A stretch of DNA of 64,000 bases from Actinomycetes bacterium (GTDB taxonomy: Bacteria; Actinomycetota; Acidimicrobiia; Acidimicrobiales; Palsa-688): NCBI GenBank assembly GCA_021850325.1, contig JAJZMF010000035.1, positions 38,603 through 102,602 of the forward strand, written 5' to 3'. Both the position numbers and the translations under genes were made by a program. Numbering within the stretch: position 1 is the stretch's first letter; the number at the start of each line of letters is the position of its first letter. Positions 50,910-59,132 of the stretch are shown piece after piece. The notes under the pieces are model-generated. The model worked only from the letters and a program-made list of their open reading frames with translations, was not told the origin of the DNA and did no database searches.

Positions 50910-50934
50910 GTACCAGGCGCTAACCACCTGGTAC
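50910..50934. promoter_or_regulatory. Inverted repeat at the lacI stop / binding-protein promoter
   Basis: GTACCAG (50910-50916) and CTGGTAC (50928-50934) are perfect 7-bp arms with an 11-nt spacer that spans the LacI stop codon. It lies about 60 bp upstream of the binding-protein start. It may be an operator for the transporter operon or a weak terminator of lacI. Confidence 0.5.
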
Positions 50935-52050
50935 GGATGACCGGCCGCGCCGGACGGCGCCGGTATGAGCTCTGCCCTTTGCCGGCCCGTCCAAAGGTGC
51001 CGGCCCGGTTGACTCACGCACCACCAGGGTGGCGTTGACGACCAGGTTGTCAAGGGATGAAGCCCCGCCGGCGCGGCGGGACTGGAACCACTCCAGGGCC
51101 CGGTCCGCCATCTCGGCTATAGGCTGGTGGACCGTAGTCAATGTGGGGCAGGAGTACTCTGCCTCAGGATTGTCGTCGTAGCCGACCACCGAGATGTCCC
51201 CTGGCACGGCAACGCCGGCTCGCCGTGCCTCCACGAGCATGCCGCTCGCCACAAGGTCCGCGCAGGCGAGCACGGCCGTGGGCGGCGATGCCATGGACAT
51301 GAGCCTCCGCATTGCATCCCGACCGCCCTCCCTCGAAAAGTCTGTTAGCAGGAGGCTTTCCTTGGGAAGGGGCAAGCCCCTCTCCCTCATGAGGGAGACG
51401 AAGGTCCGTCTCCGCTCCTTCAGGCCGTTCAGCAGGTCGCTGCCCACGAAGCCTATATGCCGGTGACCCAGCTCGTAGAGGTGGTCGAGCGCCTCCCGGA
51501 GACCCGAGCGGCGCTCGACGGAGACACGTGTGCCAGGGTAAGCGCGTTCATCCCCATGCAGAAGGGCGACCGTGGGCACACCCAGGCGCTCATAGGCATC
51601 CCAGTGCATGTCCTGGTCCGGCAGCTCACCAACAAGGAAGAGGCCGTCGCACAGCCGTGACTTCATGAGGTTGGCCAGGCGCAACAGGGTCGTCGCGCTG
51701 TTGCCGGCGTCGGTGAGGATTATGTCGTACCCGTACGCAGGAGCTCTGGTCATGAGAGTACGGCACACTTCGGCGGCGGTCGGGGCACCCCCGTCCCGGA
51801 CGATGATGCCAAGTAGGCCGGCTTCTTTTCCCTTCATCACCCGGGCCAGGACATTCGGCTGGTAGCCGAGCTCAGCGGCGGCTTGGAGGACACGCTGCCT
51901 GGTCTGATCGGACACCCGCGGGCTGGGGCCGGCCAGAGCATAGGAGACGGCCGCTTGGGACAGGCCCGCCCGGCGGGCAACATCTCTTACCGTCGGCGGC
52001 TTGGTGCGGTGCTCCTGAGGCTCGGCAGCTTCTGTAGTGATACGTTTCAC
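50920..52050 (-). CDS. LacI-family transcriptional regulator
   Basis: A 376-residue regulator starting at GTG 52050, with AGGGGG directly upstream. The DNA-binding domain is PTVRDVARRAGLSQAAVSYALAGPSPRVSDQTRQRVLQAAAELGY, including the hinge-helix lead YQPNVLARVMKG. The rest is a periplasmic-binding-protein-like sensor (GLLGIIVRDGG, HRHIGFVGSDLLNGLKERRRTF, VVGYDDNPEAEYSCPTLTTVHQP). A C-terminal tail of about 30 residues is unconserved. It is encoded immediately upstream of the sugar/sulfatase operon and is its most likely repressor, with the imported sugar or a derivative as inducer. A LacI-type operator overlaps its own start codon. Confidence 0.92.
   Translation of the reverse strand: MKRITTEAAEPQEHRTKPPTVRDVARRAGLSQAAVSYALAGPSPRVSDQTRQRVLQAAAELGYQPNVLARVMKGKEAGLLGIIVRDGGAPTAAEVCRTLMTRAPAYGYDIILTDAGNSATTLLRLANLMKSRLCDGLFLVGELPDQDMHWDAYERLGVPTVALLHGDERAYPGTRVSVERRSGLREALDHLYELGHRHIGFVGSDLLNGLKERRRTFVSLMRERGLPLPKESLLLTDFSREGGRDAMRRLMSMASPPTAVLACADLVASGMLVEARRAGVAVPGDISVVGYDDNPEAEYSCPTLTTVHQPIAEMADRALEWFQSRRAGGASSLDNLVVNATLVVRESTGPAPLDGPAKGRAHTGAVRRGRSSVPGG
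52037..52050. promoter_or_regulatory. LacI-type operator overlapping the lacI start codon
   Basis: The plus strand reads GTGATACGTTTCAC, a 14-bp palindrome with one mismatched pair. The core TGATACGTTTCA differs by one base from the LacI-family consensus TGAAACGTTTCA. It covers the first codons of lacI, which suggests autoregulation by roadblock or repression. Confidence 0.6.
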
Positions 52051-52061
52051 CCCCCTGCACG

Positions 52062-52090
52062 ATTATCGCGCCAGGTTTGCAGCCCGTCAA
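52062..52090 (-). promoter_or_regulatory. Sigma-70 promoter of lacI
   Basis: Reading the minus strand, TTGACG (52090-52085), 17 nt, then GATAAT (52067-52062). Both boxes are near consensus and the spacing is optimal. The start point would lie just before the GTG at 52050, next to the operator-like sequence. Confidence 0.75.
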
Positions 52091-52109
52091 CCCTCCGTAG
52101 GCAGATATT

Positions 52110-52146
52110 CCGGGCCCACGGCTTGACGGTCGATCAGCGGGCCCGG
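52110..52146. terminator. Long-loop hairpin downstream of the 685-residue gene
   Basis: CCGGGCCC (52110-52117) and GGGCCCGG (52139-52146) are 8-bp perfect arms with a 21-nt loop. They lie between the end of the unknown gene (52318) and the lacI promoter. Possible terminator; no T-run. The remaining 52147-52317 shows nothing else. Confidence 0.3.
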
Positions 52147-52317
52147 CGGTCCATCTCGCTCAGGACGTGGTGCCTCTGCGGGGCCCCCGGGCGCCGGCTG
52201 TGGACATGGCTGGGCGCCCGAGGTGCACGGGTGACTGCGCCGTGCTCGGTCCCGTCCGGGAGGCCTGGTCGTTAGGGCCCCGGTCGCCGGGCCCAGGCTG
52301 CCGGGGGCTCGGCGGCC

Positions 52318-54375
52318 TCAGCGCCCGACCAGCCACCATCGTCCGGCAGGGGTGAGCCCCAGCACCCCGCCGACGACGGTCTCGTCCCCGTAGCGGCCCG
52401 GCTCCGTCCTTGCTCCCCTGCGCTCCACCACCCCGGCCCACCCGAGGATCCGGGCCAGCAGGCCGAGGTCCCAGTTGAAGGAACTACGACGGTGCTCAGG
52501 GTCCTGCATATAGGGTGCGAGCCACTCATAGGTCTGGTCGGCCGTTCCGCAGACCCAGTCGAGCACCTCCTCGAAGGGCAGGGGCCGCTCGACCAGCAGG
52601 CCCAAGATGCCTGGAGCCAGGTCGTCCAAGACCTCTCCCTGTCCCCGGTACCGGCTCTGCGCGTGGTATGCGGCGAGTGGGCCGAGGGACGCGAGCACGT
52701 CAACCGACTTCAGCCAGCGTCCCAGCGGCTTGGCCTCGAGCTTGTGCCAGGCCACGGTCGCCCGTAGCCTGCCGTGCTCCTTGCGCAGCACGCCGGCGGC
52801 CACCGCCCAGCGGAGCATGAAGGCAAGCTCGGGCAGCTCGGCCGCAGACCTGGTCCTGAAGGTGCGGTCCCCTATCTTCGCATCGAAGCGGTCCGAGGTC
52901 CCCAGGGCGGCTACCAGATCACGTGCGTCCGCCAAAGTGGGCTGGCCGGTCTGGGTCAGCTTGCGCCCAGTGCCGTAGTAGCGGGCCAAGGCGTCGAAGC
53001 GGCTCAGCACGGGCGCCTGTCCGGCCGATACCACCACATCGTCCGGCGCAGGGCCGCGACGACGCTCGGGCCGTGGGGCCGGCAGGACCACGGGGTGCTC
53101 GTCCTGCAGAGCGGCCCTGATGGCTGCGGGATCGCCCAGGTCCACGCCACGGGCGCGCAGCGCAGAGAGAAGTGCCTTTGCAGGCCCGGCCGCCGCAGGG
53201 TCACCGATGCGCTCGAGGAACACCGGCTCCATCTCATCCGCACTGGCCAGTACCTCCTGGACGAAGGAGGGGCCCAGCCCGGTCTGCCCGGCCGCGAAGC
53301 GGATGAAGGCCCGCACTACGTCAGGGAAGGCGGACGCCTGCTCCCGGTCGACGATGAGCTTGCGAGGTGCCAGGTCACCCAGCAGGACGGAGACGACGGT
53401 GGGGCTCCAGCGCAGGGGCCGCCCTTCGTAGTCCGAGCGCAGGTCCACTACGTGGTGAGCCAGGAGCTCGATGTCGACCGCGCTCCAGCGCTCGGCGAGA
53501 CCCCCCGTAGCGGGGGAGGCCAGGAAGCGCGCCACCAGCTCCTGCCGCTCGTCCTCCGCGACCTCGGGCGGCCCGGTCGGCCCTGGTGGCGCGTCGAGCC
53601 CGGCTCTCCGCAGACGCGACCACACCAGGGCGCGGTGCTGCGCGAACTCCTCGGTCCGTAGGTCGTCGTCACCGTCCCAGAAGTCGGACGTGAGCATGGC
53701 GTCGCGGAGGCGCCCGAGCGCGGCCTGCACCGGCAGCTCCTCGACGCGCATGTGCGGCTCCGGCCTCTCCAGCCACGACGACAGGAGGTCCTCTGCCGGT
53801 GCGGGTGCCACCCAGGCGTCTTTGGCCTGACCGGACAGGTTGTGGTCGACCAGGGCCACCAGGACGTGGGCGCCGGGCCAGCCCTCCGAGCGGAACTCCG
53901 TCAACAGGGACTCCTGGTCGCCGAACACGTCGGCTGCAACCCACGCTCTGTGGGGGACGGCTCGGCCGACCGCAGTGGTCCATGCCGGCAGCCGCCCCAC
54001 CTTGGCAGCCAGTTCCGAAGCCAGCGCAGCAGCCAGAGGCCCATGGGGAGGCGGCGCCACAGCGCCCAGGGCCGCAGCCACCACCGCGGCGTACCCGTCG
54101 CCGTTACGACGGCAGGCACCGAGGACGGCGTCCAGGAAAGGTGGCACCTCGAGGCCGTCATGCCTTGCCTTGCGCCCTGCCTGGTCGAAGGCCTCCAGGA
54201 GCCCGCTGGCCCAGGTCTCGGCCTGGACCGGGTCGTCCAAGCCGAGGAGCTCACGGCCGGCCGAGCGGACCAGGTCGTCAGCCGGGGAGCGGTCGGAGCC
54301 GCCGTCCACCGGGTGCAGATAGGACGGGCGCGTACCTTTGGGGGTGGTCCGGCCCCCCGGTCGTGGCTTCTTCAC
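52318..54375 (-). CDS. Conserved hypothetical protein, 685 residues
   Basis: A large soluble protein starting at GTG 54375. It is rich in Ala, Leu, Asp and Arg, has no signal peptide, membrane segment or cysteine cluster, and seems alpha-helical throughout. Two halves are separated by a proline/arginine-rich linker (VVLPAPRPERRRGPAPDDVVV). After it comes DALARYYGTGRKLTQTGQPTLADARDLVAALGT, a stretch I have seen only in uncharacterised actinobacterial proteins, then a C-terminal part with YMQDPEHRRSSFNWDLGLLARILGWAGVVERRG and GVLGLTPAGRWWLVGR, which looks like a winged-helix ending. Codon use is normal for the window. Neighbours (LacI upstream on the map, a mycothiol-type enzyme on the other strand) give no functional clue. 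Confidence 0.8.
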   Translation of the reverse strand: MKKPRPGGRTTPKGTRPSYLHPVDGGSDRSPADDLVRSAGRELLGLDDPVQAETWASGLLEAFDQAGRKARHDGLEVPPFLDAVLGACRRNGDGYAAVVAAALGAVAPPPHGPLAAALASELAAKVGRLPAWTTAVGRAVPHRAWVAADVFGDQESLLTEFRSEGWPGAHVLVALVDHNLSGQAKDAWVAPAPAEDLLSSWLERPEPHMRVEELPVQAALGRLRDAMLTSDFWDGDDDLRTEEFAQHRALVWSRLRRAGLDAPPGPTGPPEVAEDERQELVARFLASPATGGLAERWSAVDIELLAHHVVDLRSDYEGRPLRWSPTVVSVLLGDLAPRKLIVDREQASAFPDVVRAFIRFAAGQTGLGPSFVQEVLASADEMEPVFLERIGDPAAAGPAKALLSALRARGVDLGDPAAIRAALQDEHPVVLPAPRPERRRGPAPDDVVVSAGQAPVLSRFDALARYYGTGRKLTQTGQPTLADARDLVAALGTSDRFDAKIGDRTFRTRSAAELPELAFMLRWAVAAGVLRKEHGRLRATVAWHKLEAKPLGRWLKSVDVLASLGPLAAYHAQSRYRGQGEVLDDLAPGILGLLVERPLPFEEVLDWVCGTADQTYEWLAPYMQDPEHRRSSFNWDLGLLARILGWAGVVERRGARTEPGRYGDETVVGGVLGLTPAGRWWLVGR

Positions 54376-54766
54376 AACGCCCCATGCCAGCGCACAGAGC
54401 GCGGCTCGTCCCGGCCCAGGGCCACACCGAGCGGCACTTGCCCGCGCATCAGCACGACTGGCCCCGGACCTGCACTCTCAGCGCCGCTACGAAACCGGGT
54501 TCGGTGATGACCTCGACCATAGTCACCCGGTCGCGGGGCAACCGGGGGGCAAAGACTGCACGTGGGCGGCCACCGTGACCGCCCAGCCTCGAAGCCCGCA
54601 CCGGTCGCCTACCGGCACGTGGCCGATATCGAGGCGGAGCTGGCCGAGCTGACTGCCGCCGGGGCACAGCCGCACGGGCAGGCCTCCCCGACGGGCGGCC
54701 GTGAGCACCGCCGGCCCTGGCAGCGGGCTGGCAGCTCCGGCACGGCCGACGGTATCCTCGGGGCCC
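54376..54766. other. Divergent intergenic region (about 390 bp)
   Basis: This lies between the divergent 685-residue gene and the DinB-type enzyme. It includes TATCCT (54753-54758), the probable -10 of the gene at 54767, and a possible decayed VOC-family fragment described separately. No intact gene is seen. Confidence 0.5.
54507..54690 (+). pseudogene. Possible decayed VOC (glyoxalase/bleomycin-resistance) fragment
   Basis: An ATG at 54507 opens MTSTIVTRSRGNRG, reminiscent of a VOC-protein start, and stops after 24 codons. In another frame, about 54595-54680 encodes PVAYRHVADIEAELAELTAAGA, which is typical of the helix in VOC domains (D-I-E-A-x-x-x-E-L-x-A-x-G-A). The two pieces are out of frame and the rest of a VOC domain is missing, so a deletion plus frameshift is implied. 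The match is short and may be chance. Confidence 0.35.
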
Positions 54767-55315
54767 GTGAGCATGACGGCGATGGACTACCGAGCGGTGG
54801 CGGCTGGGTTCGACAGGCGGGTCGGCGGGGTCTCCCAGGGCGGCTGGGACGCCCAATCGCCGTGCGAGGGCTGGTCGGCCCGGGACGTGGTGGCCCATGT
54901 CGTCGACACCCACCGGCGCATGCTCGCCAACCTGGACGGGGGCACAGCCGTTGCCGTAGGGCGCGATGACGACGTGGTCGCGGCCTGGCACGCGGTGCAC
55001 GCCCAGATGCAGTCGGCCCTGGACGACCCGGACCGGGCGGGCAAGACCGTGTCGGGGATGTTCGGCGAGCAGACGTTCGAGTCCCTGGTGAGCCGCCTGC
55101 TCTGCACCGACACCCTGGTGCACACCTGGGACCTGGCCCGGGCCACGGGCCAGGACGACCGGCTCGACGAGGCCGCAGTGGGCGCCGCCCACGCCGTGCT
55201 GGCACCGCTCGACGACGCGGTCCGCCGCCCGGGGGGCTTCGGCCCCAAGATCGAGCCCGCCCAGGGCGCCGACGCGCAGACGGCCTTCCTCAACTTCTGC
55301 GGCCGCTCCGTTTAG
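54767..55315 (+). CDS. DinB/mycothiol-dependent maleylpyruvate isomerase-like protein (TIGR03086 type)
   Basis: A 182-residue protein. GTG 54767 sits 8 nt after TATCCT (leaderless pattern); ATG 54773 is the alternative. The N-terminal four-helix DinB-like domain has FDRRVGGVSQGGWDAQSPCEGWSARDVVAHVVDTHRRML, where the W/SPCEGWSxRDVVAHV pattern and the histidines form the metal site. TDTLVHTWDLARATGQD carries the third histidine and is the TIGR03086 hallmark. Actinobacterial members use mycothiol in isomerase or transferase reactions. The physiological substrate is unknown. Confidence 0.88.
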   Translation: MSMTAMDYRAVAAGFDRRVGGVSQGGWDAQSPCEGWSARDVVAHVVDTHRRMLANLDGGTAVAVGRDDDVVAAWHAVHAQMQSALDDPDRAGKTVSGMFGEQTFESLVSRLLCTDTLVHTWDLARATGQDDRLDEAAVGAAHAVLAPLDDAVRRPGGFGPKIEPAQGADAQTAFLNFCGRSV

Positions 55316-55354
55316 GAGCTCCTGTCCGGAGGCTGCGGGCGGGGCCGGGGCCGG

Positions 55355-56287
55355 CTAGGGGGTGGTGGCCCACGACGTGCCCGAGAGCGTCGCCAGGGCA
55401 CGGAGCAGGGCATGGGTACCCCGGCCCCCGAGGCCCTGCGCGCTCGCAGCCACATAGAGCTGCTCCGCCAGGGCAAGGCCGGGCAGTGCGAGGCCCATCC
55501 GGCGCGCCTCCGCCAGCGCGATACCGAGGTCCTTCACAAAATGGTCGACCTTGAACCCGGGCTCGAAGTCCCCCCGCATGGCGCGCGGCGCGTAGTTGGA
55601 GAGCGACCACGACCCTGCTGCGCCGGGGGCGATGGTCTCGACGACCCTCGCCACGTCGAGCCCGGCGCGTTGCGCGTACAACAGCGCCTCGCAGACGCCC
55701 ACCATCCCTGAGGCGATCGCCACCTGGTTGACCATCTTGGCGTGCTGGCCCGCGCCGGGACCACCCTGCCAGGTGACCGACTTGGCAAAGCGGGCGAAGA
55801 CGGGCAGCACCCGTTCGAGGTCCTCCTCGCGGCCGCCCACCATGATGGTCAGGGCGCCGTTGCGCGCCCCCACGTCCCCACCTGAGACGGGGGCGTCCAG
55901 CGCGCCCACGCCGAGCACAGCAGCGGCGTCGAAGATCTCGGCTGCCAGGCCCGGCTCGCTCGTCGTCATGTCCGCGACCAGAGCCCCGGGGCGGGCACCG
56001 GCCAGCACGCCGGAGCCGCCGAGCACCACCTCGCGCACGTCGGAGGGGTACCCCACCATGGTGAGCACGATGTCGGAGCCGTGGGCCACCTCGGCCGGTG
56101 TGGCGCACCACGTGGCACCGCTGTCGAGGAGGGCCTGGGCCTTGTCCCTGGTCCTGGTGGTCACGCGCACCTCGTAGCCGGCTTCGATCAGGTGGCGGCA
56201 CATGTGCGCCCCCATGATCCCTGTGCCGACCCAGCCGATGGTCGGCACGGGACCTCGGGCACCACCAACCGCCGGCTCCGTCTGCAC
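55355..56287 (-). CDS. Beta-hydroxyacid dehydrogenase (3-hydroxyisobutyrate dehydrogenase family)
   Basis: A 310-residue NAD(P)-dependent enzyme. GTG 56287 is chosen because AAAGGAG lies 5 nt upstream. The Rossmann motif is TIGWVGTGIMGAHM, followed by VRVTTRTRDKAQAL. The substrate signature is DAPVSGGDVGARNGALTIMVGG, and the catalytic lysine is in GAGQHAKMVNQ. The C-terminal helical domain has SLSNYAPRAMRGDFEPGFKVDHFVKDLGIAL. Members oxidise 3-hydroxyisobutyrate, tartronate semialdehyde or related acids. Nothing adjacent fixes which one; it is convergent with the DinB-type gene (39-bp gap). Confidence 0.92.
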   Translation of the reverse strand: MQTEPAVGGARGPVPTIGWVGTGIMGAHMCRHLIEAGYEVRVTTRTRDKAQALLDSGATWCATPAEVAHGSDIVLTMVGYPSDVREVVLGGSGVLAGARPGALVADMTTSEPGLAAEIFDAAAVLGVGALDAPVSGGDVGARNGALTIMVGGREEDLERVLPVFARFAKSVTWQGGPGAGQHAKMVNQVAIASGMVGVCEALLYAQRAGLDVARVVETIAPGAAGSWSLSNYAPRAMRGDFEPGFKVDHFVKDLGIALAEARRMGLALPGLALAEQLYVAASAQGLGGRGTHALLRALATLSGTSWATTP

Positions 56288-56721
56288 GTTTGCTCCTTTG
56301 CGCAAATTGACCTCTTCGGGCACGCCCGGCTCGTGTGCCCGGCCTACCGGCACGGCACCCAACCCCCCGGGCGGAGGGCGGACAGCTCCAGCCCCGCCGG
56401 CACGGCTGAAGCCCTTGTGCAGCCCGGGGACGACGCTGACCCGGCCACCGTACCAGCGCCCACGCCCGCGTAGCGCCTCCCCTCGAGGTGGCACTGAGCT
56501 CCGAAGTGAGCAACAGGTACCCTGCCGGGTATGGTGAAAGGAAGAGACCCCGCAAGGAGGACAGCCGCGCCGTCAGCAGCCGGGGCCCCCAGGCCTGGGC
56601 GCTCCCGGGGCGGCCTGTGCGGGCGGCGCGCCGGCCGAGGTGCTGTGAGGCCGCCGGCGCGACATGCCGCGGGCGGCACCCGTCCCACCAGGGGTACCGT
56701 GAGGTCACAAGGAGGCCGCAA
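56288..56721. other. Divergent intergenic region (about 430 bp)
   Basis: This lies between the beta-hydroxyacid dehydrogenase and DUF302 genes. It contains the inverted repeat CGGGCAC (56317-56323) / GTGCCCG (56335-56341) near the dehydrogenase start, a TATGGT -10-like box at 56530-56535 on the plus strand, and the DUF302 Shine-Dalgarno. A 64-codon open frame from 56531 is arginine/proline-rich and unlike a real protein. Confidence 0.45.
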
Positions 56722-57126
56722 GTGAACTACGCCCGGACCATAGGCCTGCAACTGCCCTACGAGGAAGCGGTCGTCAAGGTCAAGGAAGCCTTCAAGGAGA
56801 GAGGCTTCGGCACCCTGACCGAGATCGACATGCAGGCCGCTCTGCGGGAGAAGATCGGAGCCGAGACCGGACGGTACCTGATCATCGGGGCCTGCAACCC
56901 CCACCTGGCCAACCGGGCCCTGCAGGTCGAGCCCCGCATAGGCCTGCTGCTGCCGTGCAACGTCGTGGTCCGGGAGACGAGCGACGGTGTCATCGTGGAC
57001 GCCCTCAACCCCGACATCATGGCGAGCGTCCCCGAGAACCCTGACCTGGTGCCCATCGCCGATGAAGCCGGTCGTCTGGTCGACGCAGCTCTGACCGCCC
57101 TCTCCGACGCGTACGGGGCCAAGTGA
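56722..57126 (+). CDS. DUF302 family protein
   Basis: A 134-residue cytosolic protein starting at GTG 56722 with AAGGAGG upstream. It matches DUF302: YEEAVVKVKEAFKERGFGTLTEIDMQAALREKIGAETGRYLIIGACNPHLANRALQVEPRIGLLLPCNVVVRE. The CNPHLAxxAL segment and the cysteine in LLPCNV are family-conserved and may form a thiol pair. The function of the family is unknown. Its stop overlaps the start of the thioredoxin gene by 4 bp, which suggests that the two proteins work together in thiol chemistry. Confidence 0.92.
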   Translation: MNYARTIGLQLPYEEAVVKVKEAFKERGFGTLTEIDMQAALREKIGAETGRYLIIGACNPHLANRALQVEPRIGLLLPCNVVVRETSDGVIVDALNPDIMASVPENPDLVPIADEAGRLVDAALTALSDAYGAK

Positions 57127-57563
57127 CAGAGCCCGTCGCCTGCCCGGCTTGCGGGGTGCGCAACCGGTTGCCGGCCAGCGCCCCCGGGACGCCCCGCTGC
57201 GCCCGGTGCCACACCGCTCTGCCCTGGGTGGTGGACGCCGGCGAAGGCGACTGGCAGTTCGACACCCTGCTGCGGGCGGCGGTGCCTGTCCTGGTGGACT
57301 TCTGGGCCCCCTGGTGCGGGCCGTGCCGCATGGTCAGCCCGGCCGTGGAGGCCATGGCCGCCGAACGGGCGGGCCGTCTCAAAGTGGTCAAGGTGAACGT
57401 CGACGACCACCCTGACCTGGCGGCACGCTACAGCGTCCAGGGCATCCCGACTCTCCTGCTGGTACGCGACGGTCGACCAGCGGGAAGACAGGTCGGTGCA
57501 CTGGGCCAGGCGGCGCTGCGCTCCTGGCTGGCCTCGCTCGTGGACCTGCCCACCGCGTCCTAG
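57123..57563 (+). CDS. trxC: Thioredoxin with N-terminal zinc motif (thioredoxin 2/TrxC type)
   Basis: A 146-residue protein whose GTG overlaps the DUF302 stop as GTGA. Residues 7-29 carry two CxxC pairs (C7, C10, C26, C29) as in zinc-containing thioredoxin 2. The thioredoxin fold follows, with the active site W61-A-P-W-C65-G-P-C68, the cis-proline segment GIPTLLLV and the buried aspartate in VLVDFWA. It reduces disulfides in the cytoplasm. No thioredoxin reductase is nearby. Confidence 0.93.
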   Translation: MTEPVACPACGVRNRLPASAPGTPRCARCHTALPWVVDAGEGDWQFDTLLRAAVPVLVDFWAPWCGPCRMVSPAVEAMAAERAGRLKVVKVNVDDHPDLAARYSVQGIPTLLLVRDGRPAGRQVGALGQAALRSWLASLVDLPTAS

Positions 57564-57630
57564 GGGCCACCGCACCCCAGGGCCCGACGCACCCGGAGGA
57601 GGCCCACCCGACCCCCCGCCCGGGAGCCGG

Positions 57631-59067
57631 TCACTGCTCGGCCGCCGGCAGCCGGGCCGAGTATATGGAGTAGCCGTCCAAACGACGGGCGACCTCGGTG
57701 GCGAGGAACGTGGCCGCCATCACCGGGACCATCAGGGCGAAGCCGGTATGGGTCAGTTCCAGTACCAGTACCAACCCGGTGAGCGGGGCCTGGATGGAGG
57801 ACCCCACCATGGCCGCCGCCGCCACCAGGGCGTACGCCCCCACCGGCGAACCCGGCCACATGGACGACCAACCAAGGCCCACGAACGCCCCGAACACTGC
57901 GCCCGTGCTCATGAAGGGCGTGAACAAGCCCCCCGACACGCCGCTCCCGAGGCACATGGCTGTCACGAGGGGCTTCAGGGCGAAAAGCGCCATGAAGACC
58001 AGGACGGTCCCCTGGCCCATCAGGGCCCGGTGGGCCATGTCCTTGCCGTTGCCGAACAAGGCCGGGTAGGCGATGCCCACCACGCCCAGGGCGCTGAAGG
58101 CGGCCAGGGGTGCCACCGCGGCCGCCGCCCCGCGTGCCCTGTGGTGCGACACCCAGCCGATCATGCGGATGTAACCGGAGGAGAGCAGCCCCGTTACCGG
58201 CCCCACCACCAGGGCGAAGACGACGACCGGCAGGGTGAGGCCGTAGGACGGCAGGTCGGCGTAGGTGGCATGGGGTGGCAGGTAGAGCCAGGCGGTCGCC
58301 GTAGCCACCATGCTGCAGGCGACGGCCGGGAGCACGACGGGCAGGGTCACCCGCCCGAGCAGGAGCTCGGCCGTGAACAGCGCCCCGCCCAGGGGGACGT
58401 TGTAGACCGCAGCCAGCCCGGCGCCCGCTCCGCAGGCCACGAGCAGGCGACGTTGGCCCGGAGCCAGGCGCAGCCAGCCGGCGCTCAGGCTGCCCGACAC
58501 ACCTCCCATCAGCTTGGGAGCGGCCTCACGGCCCACGGAAGCCCCCATGCCGACCACGATCTCGGACAGCAGGCCGCTCAGCAGGCTGCGGCGAGCGGAC
58601 AGGGTGCCGTCACCGGCCCAGATGGCCTCGTCAACCTCCGACTTCTCGCCCTTTGTGTACCTGCGCAGCAGGTACCAGGCAGGGCCGGCAAAGGCACCGG
58701 CGACAGCCAGCGAGCCCACGCGGCGCAACGCCGACGCCCGTTGCACATGGGCCTGGTAGTCGCCCGGCCCCGTACCGAAAGCCAGCTGCTCGAAAGTGCG
58801 CAGGACGAGCATCATCAGGTCCCCGAAGAGCCCGGTGGCCACGCCCGTGACGAGGAGGGCCAACCAGAACCGAGGGCTCAGCGGGCCCAGCGTCTCGTCG
58901 GTGTTGTTGGGCTGCTCGGTGGCACCTCGGCCCGAGGGCAACCGGTACCTGATGAACGGGGCGGGGGTACGCACCCGCTCCGGGCGGCGTGCCCCGCGCC
59001 CACCGGGCGCGCTAGGCCCGGAGGCCGGCCGGCCCCCGTCGTTGCCGGGTTCGTCGGGCCCGGGCAC
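57631..59067 (-). CDS. ClC-family chloride channel/antiporter
   Basis: A 478-residue membrane protein starting at GTG 59067, convergent with the thioredoxin gene (67-bp gap). The hydrophilic N-terminus is about 65 residues. The anion-path motifs are VVGMGASVGREAAPKLMG (with the gating glutamate in GREAAP), YNVPLGGALFTAELLL, GSGVSGGLFTPFMSTGAVFGAFVG (GGIFxP motif) and SIQAPLTGLVLVLELT. There is no C-terminal CBS pair. In acid environments ClC antiporters export protons, but channel and antiporter forms cannot be told apart here with certainty. Confidence 0.93.
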   Translation of the reverse strand: MPGPDEPGNDGGRPASGPSAPGGRGARRPERVRTPAPFIRYRLPSGRGATEQPNNTDETLGPLSPRFWLALLVTGVATGLFGDLMMLVLRTFEQLAFGTGPGDYQAHVQRASALRRVGSLAVAGAFAGPAWYLLRRYTKGEKSEVDEAIWAGDGTLSARRSLLSGLLSEIVVGMGASVGREAAPKLMGGVSGSLSAGWLRLAPGQRRLLVACGAGAGLAAVYNVPLGGALFTAELLLGRVTLPVVLPAVACSMVATATAWLYLPPHATYADLPSYGLTLPVVVFALVVGPVTGLLSSGYIRMIGWVSHHRARGAAAAVAPLAAFSALGVVGIAYPALFGNGKDMAHRALMGQGTVLVFMALFALKPLVTAMCLGSGVSGGLFTPFMSTGAVFGAFVGLGWSSMWPGSPVGAYALVAAAAMVGSSIQAPLTGLVLVLELTHTGFALMVPVMAATFLATEVARRLDGYSIYSARLPAAEQ

Positions 59068-59132
59068 TGCTCACATTCTGCCATCGCGGGGCCGGCCCGA
59101 GGGCGACCCCGGCCCGGCCGGGGGGGCCGGCC

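Noticed and set aside
56531..56725. 64-codon open frame starting MVKGRDPARR
   Set aside because: Arg/Pro/Gly-rich, no recognisable motif, overlaps the DUF302 Shine-Dalgarno; more likely a leader region.
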